Shown here: piece by piece, positions 1 to 12,200 of the stretch
Numbering within the stretch: the first letter of the stretch is position 1
Layout of the letters: every line of letters begins with the position of its first letter
Assembly (NCBI GenBank): GCA_022749755.1
Contig: CM040445.1
Location: 2,501,182 to 2,565,181 of the forward strand
DNA length: 64,000 bases
Source: Azadirachta indica
Lineage: Eukaryota; Streptophyta; Magnoliopsida; Sapindales; Meliaceae
Direction of reading: 5' to 3'
Program-made: the position numbers and the translations under genes
Notes under the pieces: model-generated
Seen by the model: only the letters and a program-made list of their open reading frames with translations
Database searches by the model: none
Told to the model about the DNA's origin: nothing

Positions 1-781
1 ATAGAAGTAATGATTTGATCATCAATTTTTTTTAAAAATAAATAAGACTTCCAAAAAGCTTCTTTAAGGAGTGTAATAGTTTTGATTTTTTAACAGAATT
101 TTAATCTAATCTAATCTAATCTAACCTAATCCTAAGAATTCGTATTAAAAAAATATAAATTATGTTCTGAGTTATAATTTTTTCAAAAATCGTGGACCCA
201 GCATTGTTATTTTAATATCCCAGATAAACTATACAAAGAAAAAAAGATTGATTATAATCTTTTGAAAGAACATTAGATAATAAAATAAATATATTTACAT
301 ATTCATTTGTTTATTTATTTATTTATTTATTTATTTTAGTCTCTATCATTGTATTTCGTTATTCAATAAAGCAATGATTGATGGTGGAACATTGAAATAG
401 CTAAAACTTAGAAATGAACTTATTGAAGAAATATAATAATTTTACGAGTATGTAGAAATCATAAATAGAGATATAAGTTTGTAAAAATTTATAGAAATCT
501 CTTTTGCTACAGTATTTATATTTATATCTAGTTGATTATGTGTTGGATTATTAGAAAGGTGTTAAATGATTGAAATAACCTTATCAATACATATTAGTAA
601 AATCGTAACTTTATCATTGATTTGCTTATTTATTTATTTATTTCTGGATTTATTTTTTAAATTCACAACCTCCTAATTTAAAAGTAACACTTGATATTTA
701 TAAATTTTATTATTACTATTATTATTGTTAAAAAGAGAGATTTCTGCAAATTTACACAAATTTTCTTTCTACCCATTCGAT

Positions 782-821
<40 letters not shown>
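782..821. repeat. Homopolymer run of 40 G
   Basis: Forty consecutive G residues are followed by GTGGTGGAGG, in otherwise AT-rich DNA. On the complementary strand this gives a meaningless polyproline ORF. Runs this long are rare in plant genomes and their true length is hard to sequence. Confidence 0.95.
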
Positions 822-822
<1 letters not shown>

Positions 823-1080
823 GTGGTGGAGGAAGACTCGTGAAAAGAATGTAAACTAAATATGTTGTTAGGTGTAATTTTATCAAAAAACTCACAATGA
901 AATAAACAAAGAAAAGAAGAGAGATATAAAGCCTTTGGGGATAGAGATTAGACAATGAGAAGACAATCCAAATCAAGAGTCAAAGTTGAAAGAAACTTTG
1001 CCTCCATCACGTAGATAATAATGTTTTCATGGTTGTAAGAAGCGTGAGAGATATATATGAACAAAACAATTGTCTTTTAG

Positions 1081-1120
<40 letters not shown>

Positions 1121-2624
1121 AGGTCACGTTCATTCAAAATATATACATATATATATATATTCCAAATTAATTAAGAAATTATACTCTTAAGAATTTTAAA
1201 GAAATTGTATCTCAAACAAAACAAAACGTGAGTGTACAGTAATGTTGTCCGAACACAAACAAATCGTACAATCACTTGTCTGTAAACCACTATGCTTTAC
1301 AAAACATAAGAGGGGGACAACAGATGCTTCCTTCAGGTTTTTACATCTCATTGCATAGCTGTAACTTCCTTTTTAATATTCTCTTCTCCAGCAATCTCTG
1401 CAAATCTCCTTCATTATCAAATATATATATATATATATATATATACAGATTTGAGTTCCTTAACTCTGTTTTCTCGTAACATGTAATAATTTTTTTTATT
1501 TTTTAAATATAACCTAAAATTTGATTAATTTTCCGAATACGGCCTTGTACAACCACCGATGAAGGATGATACATCAGTCTTTTGTTTGGGAGAATAACGG
1601 ATAAGGCCCTGAGTTTTGATAAAATAACAAATAAGATATTATACTTTGATCATTTATAACAAATTAATCCCCAATGTGGTATGCAATGTTTCTTGTTATT
1701 TATTTATTTATTTATTTTAGATAGTTTCTTACTAGGAATTTATTATTCATTGTAAGTGAAAAAGTGTATTTATTTATTATTTTATCAAAATTTAAGGGTG
1801 AAATATCCCATTTTTGTTATAGTGAAAGTTGGTGATGAGAGTAGTAAAGAAAAAATGAAAATGGATTGATGAGACAAGAGGGGGAAATAAAAGAAATAAT
1901 AATTAGTCATTGGAATTTCCGAAAATAAGGGGAAAAGAAAAAGGACAGAAAGAGAGAAGGCCACGTGGTGGTTGTCAGTCCAAAGAAGCAATATTGATCA
2001 ACATGCTCTCTCACAAGTCAAAAAAAAAAAAAATAAATAAATAAATAACCATCTTGCATTAGATTAGATTAGATTAGCTAAATTTACAAACGCAAGTTGC
2101 ATACTGTTGTTAATTGCCTGAATTAGTTAAATAATATAAGGTTATTTCTGGGCCATTATTCATTTGACAATTTCTGAGAAGCAAAGTTGGAAGCATGCAC
2201 TTTACTTTGGTATATAATTAAAGCTGGCCCGAATAGACAAAATTTGATTCTCCGATCAGTTCATCCTAACAATATATATATATATATATAATGGCAGACA
2301 AATTCTGGTAGAAATGTGTATTAAAAATTGTCCAAGATTTGGAATTAATCCCCTACAAATCACGGCTTTTAGTGTTTTTGGGTAAGACATATAATAAATA
2401 TAAATTAGAGCAAGTGTTGTAAAATAAAAGTTTAACTTGGTTAAAAAAAATTAAGAAAAGAAAAGAGAAAAGGATATCTTGGTTTGGCTGGGTTTAGCTG
2501 GCCTACCTGTTAATGTGTCCCAAATAAGGCCAAAATGCCAGAGAGCTTTGCCTGAACGCATACTCATCATAGCCTAGTTATTTGAAAAGGGAAGGGTATT
2601 TACAGCAAATTAAAATAAGAAAAA

Positions 2625-2643
2625 GGGAGGGAGGGAGGGAGGG
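2625..2643 (+). repeat. GGGA repeat, G-quadruplex-type motif
   Basis: Five GGG triplets are separated by single A residues. This matches the G3-loop1 pattern that favours a stable intramolecular quadruplex. A second motif of five G-tracts separated by two bases (TT or AT) lies at 2778-2802, and a 7-bp GTGAGTG tandem repeat at about 2727-2756 sits between them. Confidence 0.7.
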
Positions 2644-3020
2644 TGATAGTGATTCGTTGAGAGAGAGAGAGCATATGGAATAAACGGAGACAAAGAATGA
2701 GACAAGTGAAGTGAGGAAGCAAAGATGGTGGTGAGTGGTGAGTGGTGAGTGGTGAGAGCTCCGCACAAAGCGGTCGTGGGGGTTGGGTTGGGTTGGGATG
2801 GGATGTCAGCCCCCACATTATGAATTATTATAATTAAAATAAATAAATAAATTTTTGTATTGGGTGGGCCAGCACCAAAATTTGTCTTGGCGGTATTTGG
2901 ACATTTTGTCAGAGCAGATTAAGGCCTAACCCGGAGTGCTTGCTTTGCCTGGTGGAGCTAGCCGATCGACCATAACCAAAACCACTAGTATCACTTTTCT
3001 TCTTTCCCTACCCACATAAT

Positions 3021-3053
3021 GCTATGCTATGCTATGCTATGCTATGCTATGCT
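3021..3053. repeat. Pentanucleotide microsatellite (GCTAT)6
   Basis: Six perfect GCTAT units are followed by a partial GCT. The array stands about 70 bases before a long CT run (3124-3168). Confidence 0.95.
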
Positions 3054-3120
3054 TTATTTTAAAATTATTTAGTAGTTTCTTGGTTCAAACCATACTTCTT
3101 GGCTGGTTGGCTAGGGCTCA

Positions 3121-3123
<3 letters not shown>

Positions 3124-3168
<45 letters not shown>
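3124..3168. repeat. Dinucleotide microsatellite (CT)22
   Basis: An uninterrupted alternating CT tract of about 22 units. CT tracts are common in plant 5' leaders, but no coding region follows that would make this one a leader. Confidence 0.95.
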
Positions 3169-3172
<4 letters not shown>

Positions 3173-5503
3173 CCTAAGCGTAAGTAAGTGTAACCTTTCT
3201 GTATACAATGCTTCATTCTTTAATTTCAGCATTTATTATCAATTCATGCCCATCCCTACCCTACCCTACCCTTTCCTTTTTAATCTTGACTTGAATAATC
3301 GAATTCATATAATTCAATGCCCACAACAATTGGAATGAGTTTTTAGTGACAAAATTGACTATCATGTGAGTGTGTATTAAAAACTTAGAAATTTTTCCCC
3401 ATTCTTTTTTCATGAAACAAAATAAATAATTAAAATAATTGCCACCGTCCTTTAATGTAATATAACAACTCTTTATTGTTTAAACGTGCACATTTTCATT
3501 TTCTTTTTAAGTATTTTATCGTCACAAAGTTTGCCCATAAATATATATTTATATCCTTATTAAAAACTCTCAAACTCTAGGTTGTGACACCATCATTAGC
3601 TTGAAAACTAATCCATTGGATTAAAGTGAATTTAACAACATTAATTTCCCACAAGACATAATTAATAGACATACGTATATAAGCTAAAGAAGACAAAAGA
3701 AGGAGGCCAAGATTGTTCGAAATCATGATACATAAGGCCAATTGAAATGTTAGTGGGATGGCACCCCCCATTGAAGATGGGACATTAACACTATGACACA
3801 TGATGTGTCACATACATCAAAATTCAACCCAACTGTTGCGATGAATTTCTTACAAATCTTAATCAAGAACTTGTTCTTGTGGGTTCCCTTCCCTTCGGAT
3901 TATTGGTGGAACCAGTTTACCCCACTTCCATGTCTTGTACATTTCAACACTATGCCCCCCCTCCCCCTCCCTCTCTCTCTCTTTTTATTTCTTTTCTTGT
4001 TGGTCCATCATTTAATAATTGAATACCCCTTTTCTTTCTCTGTAAAATCATCCTTTCACAATCTTTTATATATGGTTTTTGAGTATTTATTATAGTTACC
4101 TAAAGTGTTACCTTGTTAAATGATTCAAAGTTATTCACAATGTTAACTAAAGAAATTTTTGTTAATCTCCAACATAATCACTTTATAAAAAGGAGATTAA
4201 GCTTCAAATCTTTCTAATGATGAAAATAAATCAGAAAAAGATTGTAAAATCTATAACCTGCTTCTAATTGAATCTCAATTTGTATCTACCTAAAAAAATT
4301 AATGTTTTATAAAAGCCATTTTCAATTGATACGAATTCTCTTTTATTTACATTCATTTAATAAAATTGGTCACATATATTTATTTTTATATTTTACTATT
4401 TTATGAATCATAATATAAAATAAAATGCTACCTATATGTGATTTTAATTAACCATGTTTTATTTACACTTATTTATGAGAAATGATCAAAATAAATTTTA
4501 TTTTTTTTATTTTTGAATTAAAGTTAATGGCAGCTGTGGGTCCTAAATATATTGAAAAATTAATTATATAAATATATAAAAAAAAAAATTAGAGATTACA
4601 ATTCTAAATTACAAAGACAATCATCACCAAGCAAGCAACCAAATGCTTTATTTATTCCTAGTACTCAGAATTCTATGGTTAACTTTTTTTCTAATAACCA
4701 CATTTACCTGTATTCTAATATCCCAATTATTAGTTTTCTTTTCTTTTAAATCTAACATTATATTATACACAACAATATCCAATTATAACCTAAATCACAA
4801 ATATTAAACGTGAGTTTGTGACTATAATTTAAAAGAGATAATCAAGTGTTATTGTCATTGCCAACAAATTGCTCTTAAAAAAGAACAACCCAAATTAAAT
4901 TTTTAGATATGAAATAAGATGTCATAAACTACATTGTACAACGAAATTGGAAAATCTAAGCTAAACATGATGTTAGATGAATGTATATAAAAACAGGTCC
5001 CCACTTTCCTGTTAGTACTCAGTCAAACATTCATAAATTCACAATTCATTAACCATCACTCAAAATCGGTATATAATAAATGTCTAATACCAAGTTACAT
5101 TTTAATTGATTTCAAAAATAATCCCATGACACTAATCTTACATTAAGAATAAATAATCGTATTACAATTATGAAAATAGGTCATCTCATGTTGGTTGAAA
5201 TACAATATATTATTTGATCCACAATTAATTTATACCAAACTGCATTTCTTAAAATTCTTGTAAATAGATATACATATATATATGTTGTTATTATTTATTT
5301 AAAATATCTCAAATTTTAAAATAATTGAGTGATCAACATGCTTTTCTCTGCAAAATGATACACGGAGCAAATAAATAAATAAATAAATAAAAAGCGAAGC
5401 GAAGCAAAGCAAAGCAATCTCACTCTTACGTGTCTACTCTATTCTGCTGTCATTCTCCATAAAAACCGAAACTCTTTACTGCTATTTCACTCTCAACTCT
5501 CTC

Positions 5504-5510
5504 TATAAAA
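5504..5510 (+). promoter_or_regulatory. TATA box of the BRH1-type RING gene
   Basis: TATAAAA lies 77 bases upstream of the ATG at 5587. A CT-rich leader fills the space between, which is the usual plant core-promoter arrangement. Upstream, at about 5370-5415, are short AAAT and GCGAA/GCAAA repeats. Confidence 0.6.
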
Positions 5511-5586
5511 CTCTCCATTTCTCTTCTCTCACTCTTTAAAAGAAAAAAGAAAAACTCCTCCTCCGTCTGTCTCTCCTTCCAAATCG

Positions 5587-6090
5587 ATGGGTTTTCCGGT
5601 GGCCTGCACAGAGCTTCTTCTCCTCCCAAAACTCCTTCTTTACACGCTTTACTTTCTGGGTTTCGTCAGAAAACTAATCTCCATTCTTTTCAGCTATCTG
5701 GGTCTTCAGGAATTTGTAGAACCGGACATTGTCTGGCCCGACACGCCGACCAGTCGTATTCCTGCTCCACTTTCTGTCTCAGCCCTTCTCATCCGAGAAA
5801 TCCTGCCGGTTGTTAAGTTCTCCGAGCTTGTCGACCCGCCAGACAGCTGCGCTGTCTGTCTGTACGAGTTTGAAGACCAGGATGAGATCAGACGGCTCAC
5901 AAACTGTCGACATATATTTCACCGGAGATGTCTCGACCGTTGGATGGGGTACGACCAGAAAACGTGCCCCTTGTGTAGAACGCCTTTTATTCCCGAGGAT
6001 ATGCAGGAGACTTTCAATGAGAGACTTTGGGCTGCTTCTGGGATCCCCGAGTTTTACGATGGCGAGTATTCTCAGGTTACGGATTTATAG
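5587..6090 (+). CDS. BRH1: BRH1-type RING-H2 E3 ubiquitin ligase
   Basis: An intact single-exon gene of 167 residues. The N terminus (MGFPVACTE) and a hydrophobic segment at about residues 10-40 suggest membrane association. A RING-H2 finger follows with zinc ligands C88, C91, C107, H109, H112, C115, C127 and C130, including the signatures CAVCLYEFE and CPLCRTPF. The tail RLWAASGI is shared with Arabidopsis BRH1, a brassinosteroid-repressed RING-H2 protein. RING-H2 proteins of this type pass ubiquitin from an E2 enzyme to substrates; the substrate is unknown. Length and layout match the family. The start is the first ATG after the TATA box and CT-rich leader. Whether this is the orthologue of BRH1 itself or of its close paralogue At5g41400 cannot be settled here; neighbouring genes favour the latter. 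Confidence 0.93.
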   Translation: MGFPVACTELLLLPKLLLYTLYFLGFVRKLISILFSYLGLQEFVEPDIVWPDTPTSRIPAPLSVSALLIREILPVVKFSELVDPPDSCAVCLYEFEDQDEIRRLTNCRHIFHRRCLDRWMGYDQKTCPLCRTPFIPEDMQETFNERLWAASGIPEFYDGEYSQVTDL

Positions 6091-9000
6091 ATTTTATGTT
6101 AAAAATTAAAAAAAAAAAAAAAAAACAAAAACAAAATTTCTTTTCTTTTCTGGATTTTTTTTTTCTGGGGGGGGACGTTGGGATGGTTGGTGTGTATATA
6201 CAAGCAAATGATCCGGGAAAAAAATTATGAAAATTGAGCAAATATTGGTATTATATCTTGTTGTACAGTGTATTTTTATGTTCTTAATTTGGGTTTAACG
6301 AAGATAAATATTTGGATCTCATACTTTTTTTTTTTTAGAGTTCACGTTTTATGAAAGATGGAGTTTCTAAATTTTTTTGGTTAGGTTCATGGTATACTTT
6401 GAGTGTGTATTGGTTAAGTTTCTCAACACGTTATTTGATTTGAGTGTGATATTTTTATTTTTTTAATTAATTGTTGGGTAATATTGGATCTAATTGATGG
6501 AACATAAATTAATTAATAATGTAGACTGTTTCCATATATATATATATATATATTGGTTAATAAATTCTTATAGTGACGAAAGAAAAGTGGAAAGATGGAG
6601 TTAATTTGGTAATTGTTTTAATAATGTTACTGGTTTAACTTGTGAGAATCTCATCATGAAAGCAAATTTTGATGTGATGCCATGCAGGATTTCTGGTCAT
6701 CTTTTCCAGCTTTCTTTTTTTTTTTTTTTTTTCAAAAAATAATTTTCTTTAATATAAGAAAAAGGATTAATAATAAATCAATAATAAATGGTGATGAGAA
6801 ATTATCTCTGAAGAAAGTGTTGTGTGAGAGGCAGCTTCAAGTGAAAGCATTGTCGACAAGTGGAATAATTAATAGATTCCTTTCTTCTTTCAATTCATTT
6901 TATATAATTCATCGAAGGAACCAAAATCCAATTTCGTTTTCCAGACATCTCTTCTGTTACAGCATAAATTAAAAACGTTACTACTCAATAGCTTTAATTA
7001 ATAAAACGTCTTCAGTTAATATAAAAATATATATATATATATTAAAATTTGAGTAAAAACATTAACTTAGGATCTATCAAACACTTTAGTGGTTGATTTT
7101 TTTAATTTTGAAAAGTAGAAGATTACGTTTGAACTGTATTTAATATGAAAATAAATAATTAAACGAATTTAATGATTATGTATTTAAAAATGGAAGAACG
7201 GATGAATGAATGGGAAAAGTGTTTTCTAATTAATCGTGTCATCAAGAAATATTAAAAGACCAAACATGATTAAATTAATATAACAATTTCTTATTAAAAC
7301 ATTCTAATGATGATACAAATTTAGGTGCGTTGGGTGCAACAGCTTCTAAGTTTCAACTCAATCACCAATAAATTATTAATTAATGTTTACAATTTAATTT
7401 ATTTTAAAAAAAAATAGTTATATATGGGGCATATTATGACTACGTTGATTTTGTGTTACACCTAATAAAAAGTTTATTACGTGGAATACTAAGGAGATGC
7501 CACGTGTCGAGGCCTAGATAACTCCGCGTGTGGATTTTCTAAGAATGAGCCCACACGGTGATCAAGTTCTTTTTGTATAAAAGTCCTAATAATGACCACC
7601 TAATTCTTACATCTACATATAGTGTCAATTCTAAAATTTTAATTATTTATTTTCAAGACTTCTCTTTAATTGGACGGGGTCCCTGTCCCGCACAACTTCT
7701 TTTAATGTATGAGAGGGGCCCGCGTTCTTTTTGGGCTACGAAGGGAGAGGGAAGGGGCAAACATAAAATAAGTTAATATTTACTTATTTTATTGGGCATC
7801 AAATAAATTAATTAGCTTTTCAAGTATAAGAATGGTCAAAAAACTTGCCTCAGGATTCGCTTATCGGCAACTAGTAAAATATATAAACTCACTAGCAAAG
7901 GAGAGAATTAGTTTCTTAGTATATGTACAATTCACTACATTTTTTATTGTATATTTATAACATTTTATTAAATTTCCCAACATATACAACCAATCAAATC
8001 ACGAGTATCTAGCATACTCACACCCTTATAATTTTTTTTTTTAAATTTTATTTTCCAATTCAATTTGATGCACTAGTTCGTAGGAGTGAAACTATATACT
8101 TTACGTAATCATTTATGATACATTGCAATTATTTTAATTATTTAAAATAGAGGAACTTACAACAGTATCAAAATTTCAATTTAAACATGGGCGGTTTAAT
8201 TCGCACTTAAAGTTGTGACAAATATTTATTATTCAAGGGGTAGAAAGAAAAATGAGTCTTTTATGAAGAAATGCCTCAAGGAAGAGAGAAATTTCTGAAT
8301 TTAAATTTGATAAACTTAGCATAAATAAATTGAGAAATTTAACATCGAATTTGGCTCTCTAAACGACACTAATCTTTAATTATTATATCATTCAAAAAAA
8401 TAATAAAATATCTTATATTTCTTTAACATTGAGGCTTTGTTATATAAGCGACTTTCCATTGCGGTTGAAGCTTCATTACGGAATTTCTACTGTTCAGTTC
8501 TGTTGAGATCTTAAAAAGAGTTGCGTGGTGCATCGTGCACGTAAAGAGGTGGCGACAAACGCACGGCGTGGCCGTACGGTCAACGGAATTGGGAATTGAA
8601 TTCAAGATTATATACGAACTCCCAACTAAATGGAGACGGGAATATGATCATGTCAGGTGGTAGTACGATGAAGGATAAGAATTTCCATATCTGTTGTTGG
8701 GTTGGTTGGATTGGGGTTTGTAAGTGGCCCCCTTATTGTGGGATATAACTGAAAGAAAAAGAATGTTGGGACAAAGGGCATACCAGAAAGCCAGTAACTT
8801 AACGTGCACGAGAATGATCCTAGAATGAAGGAGGCAATCAATCAAATCACACTCTAATTGGTCACTTAAGTAAAATCCATTACCAATAGTGTTTTCAAAC
8901 TAAAGCTGCTCGACATTACAGGTCACTCTACCTACTCCTATCGCAAATGCAAATAAAAGCGTGGCAAAATTTAATTTAAGCATGAGAATAGACACACAAA

Positions 9001-9200
9001 GTAATTATGGGTTCTTAGTTAATAATGGTGATATTAAGACACACAAGTATGCTACTGTACCAATCGCCTGTCTGCAAGTAAAAACTTGTATGGAAGATGC
9101 AGCTTTATTCGCACCCAGTTGATAACTCGAAAATTCTCATAGGCTCATTTCCCAAGCCAACATGCACCACAGCAAGAGTATCCCACAGGTTTGACAAAGA
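6091..9200. other. Intergenic DNA, no gene recognised
   Basis: The RING gene's 3' UTR occupies the first few hundred bases, with a poly(A) tract at about 6108-6124. After that the DNA is AT-rich. ABRE/G-box-like sequences occur at 7479-7485 (TACGTGG) and 7500-7507 (CCACGTGT), with a GC-richer patch to about 7770 and another at 8450-8600. These look promoter-like, but no coding sequence follows on either strand. Confidence 0.6.
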
Positions 9201-9215
9201 TTTATAGGTCACCAC

Positions 9216-12200
9216 CTAATAGCTAGGAGGTGGGTAACGACCTTGATTGTGAGCAGGCGGAGGATAACCTGCCGGTGGATAGCCTTGCGAAGGTGGGTAG
9301 CCTTGAGGTGGATAGCCATGACTCTGAGGTGGTGGATACCCGTATGTTTGTTGAGGTGGATAGCCGACTGATGAAGGATATGGCTGATCAATGCGAGACA
9401 TTTGTTGAATAGGGGGAACTGCCATCGGTTGTGGACCAAACTTGCCGTCCCTTTTGTCCATTTCAACCTTGTGCTGTGTCTGCAGATGATTACATTAAAA
9501 TGTCACGAAATATTTCATTAGAATAGTTCCATTTGCAAGTACCTGAATTACTTGCATACCTGCATGCAGGCACAAACCCTGCAAAATAAAACATTTAGCA
9601 GGTCAGTAGGATATTTCTGTTGTTTTGAATAAGAGCTTTCACTGTAGGAATAAGGAAAACACTTACGAGCAATACACTAAATCAGCAATCAAATTCAGTA
9701 TCTGAGAAGCCTCCCGAAGTTCATCACTTCCAACAATGCATGCAATTAAGGAAAATATACATGCAATTTGGTTGAGGCACAACATAAAACCCTGAAATGA
9801 AGAAAAACCAAAGCTTAACAAATCTCAAAGAAGTGCACATACAATAATAAGTCGATATATAATAGCTAGGGACAGTACAATAATGCAGTTATCACAGGCT
9901 GTTGTCTGGATGTTAAATTCATCTTGCAGCAGAAAGCGGGTAGAGGCCACTGAATTCGCAAAGCAGCAAAAAACCTGGAAGGTAAAAAGAAATGGTGTCA
10001 ATAAAAATAAAAAACAGAGCCTCTTTATAATTAATCAATATGTCAGACATAAGTGGCAAACCCCCTCCATGAGATTTTAAATTTTTCTCATGGCAAGGCA
10101 TGATGTGCTTAAAAGGCATATTGAAGAGTTAAAGACAGGAGGTCTAGTAAACTAGTGAACCAGTGAAGGCACCATTATCTTCTAGATCTTAGAAGCCAAA
10201 AGAAAGGGGTAAGGAATCTTTTGGCCATAAAACTAGATATGAGTAGAGCTCAAAAACAAATGGTGTTTGCTAGAAATTTAAATTAAAGAACCTAGCACAA
10301 TAATATCTAAAGAAAACATAACAAAACTGAATTCCTATCCCCTTTGAGCTGCTAGAACTCATAGCAAATTGTCTCTTAACATACCCAGATGATTCTTTTG
10401 TTACATGGAAAAGTGGCTTGACTAGTTCCTATAGTGTATAGACTATAGACTGACAAAGTTAGCTAGCATATTCAAGGGCAGAAGGTGGTAAATGAAAGAG
10501 TCCACAACCAATGTGAATTGTCATTTTGAAAACTGCAAGTCCAAGAGAAATGAAAACAATATGGTATTAACAGGAGGGATGGCAAAATTCCCCACGGGGC
10601 CCCAAACCCACGAGGATCCACCCCCGACGGGGGAGAATTTAAATAAATTTCAGAGAATGGGGCAGGAAACGGGGAGAAATTAATCCCCAATTTATTAATG
10701 GGATGGGGATTGGTTTACCTCTCCCCACCCCACCCCCCCCCAGCCCATTCCCCAATAAAACATAATATAAATATATTATAATTTATAAATTAAATTTTAT
10801 ATATGTAAATATAATTTTATATTATAATTTCTAAAATTATACATTATAATTAAATATAATTAATAATAAAAAATTATGGAGTCATGAATTAATGTTATAA
10901 AAAATAGAATATACAAGTAAAAAGTAAAAGATTAAAAATTAAAAAGACCCTATATTGTGTTTTCAATAATATATTAATAATATTTTTATTTAAGTTAATT
11001 AAATTCTTATATTATTAAAATTAATTTATAAAAATAATATAAAATGGGGAATTGATATAGGGATGGGGAACTCATTTTCCGTGCGGGGATTCTCCATCCC
11101 CATCCCATTAAATTTAGCGGTGAATGGGGGTCAAAATAAAAAATGGGGTGGGGAATGGGGCATGCCTCCCCACCCCCACCCCGGCCCATTGCCATCCCTT
11201 AACAGCTATTTTTCCAATTCCTTTCCAACATCAGTTTGGTCCTATGTCATGATATTGCTTTTCTCCAGTGATCTCAATAATATTCTAGGGTAGAGCTTAA
11301 ACCAAGAAGGATCATATCAAATCAAGACCAATTAAAGCAGCACCACTGAGAATCAAAGCAAAATAAAATTCATACCTCGGTGCAAAGGCAAAGTTCAGGA
11401 CATTTGCTTTCTCCACACTTGCCACTACAGGGCATATAACCAGCGCAACAAACATACCTGTTACAAACAAGACAGTTTTTACATTTACACCAAAATGTTC
11501 CATAATACGTCAGTTCAGATTACAGTTAAAAGGGGGGTGGTGGTATCAGAAGTATCAGTGACCTGGACATGTCATTGTAAAGTGCTCGTTTCCGAAGCAG
11601 GTAAGATACACATGGCCCACTACAATGAAAGAAGCGTTATCAGATATGTAGCCACACAAAGAAGAAATATATATCTTGCAAATTCAAAATGCAATCAAAA
11701 CCAAAGCACCAAATATTAGGAAATGAATAATTATAGAAAGACGGTGTTAAGAAGTTAAAACTCAAAGCAAGAAGTTAGAATTCTTCATTTGATTGCATGA
11801 AAGCACAATTGAAATTGTAACATCCAGGATGAAAAAGATATTTGGAAGTCATAGTGGGGAACATAAAGCTCCAACTCAATCTTACAGGCCTCAGTCAATG
11901 GTGAATACAAAAGCATAACAAAACATATAAGAGCTACTACGCCTTCTTTTTGTTTTTTCCATTGTTGGAGATATGGATTAAGAACTATCTATGATGCATT
12001 CATTTCATAGCAGCCGTAACTCATTGAGTAGAAACTGTTGACCTCCAAAGAAAGAATTATGAACGTTCAGCAGTTTGGCATATGAAAAATTACAGCAGTG
12101 TCTAGAAGCAAAAAGATGTACTTAATTGGTGACATCAGAAAACATAGTGACAACAATAAACACGTTAAAAATTACAAAAGGATGACCAAAGTCCAAATGA

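Larger units (their letters stand above)
1..5480. other. AT-rich intergenic DNA, no gene recognised
   Basis: No open reading frame here looks like a real protein. The stretch holds many microsatellites: TTTA repeats near 308-337, a G run at 782-821, ATT repeats at 1081-1119, AT repeats at 1421-1445 and 2271-2290, GCTAT x6 at 3021-3050 and a CT run at 3124-3168. A palindromic G-box (CCACGTGG) lies at 1961-1968 and G-quadruplex-type motifs at 2625-2643 and 2778-2802. About 1500-1700 has the look of a dispersed plant repeat, but no ends could be found. The last few hundred bases are the upstream region of the RING-H2 gene at 5587. Confidence 0.7.

Noticed and set aside
752..976. Minus-strand ORF with a long polyproline run
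   Set aside because: It exists only because of the 40-base G run; the flanks have no protein-like character.
1500..1700. Possible dispersed repeat with phrases such as AAGGCCCTGAGTTTTGAT
   Set aside because: It resembles a frequent plant repeat, but I found no ends, partner copy or coding content in this window.
3099..3338. Plus-strand ORF with a Leu-Ser repeat
   Set aside because: Product of translating the CT microsatellite; no homology features or splice context.
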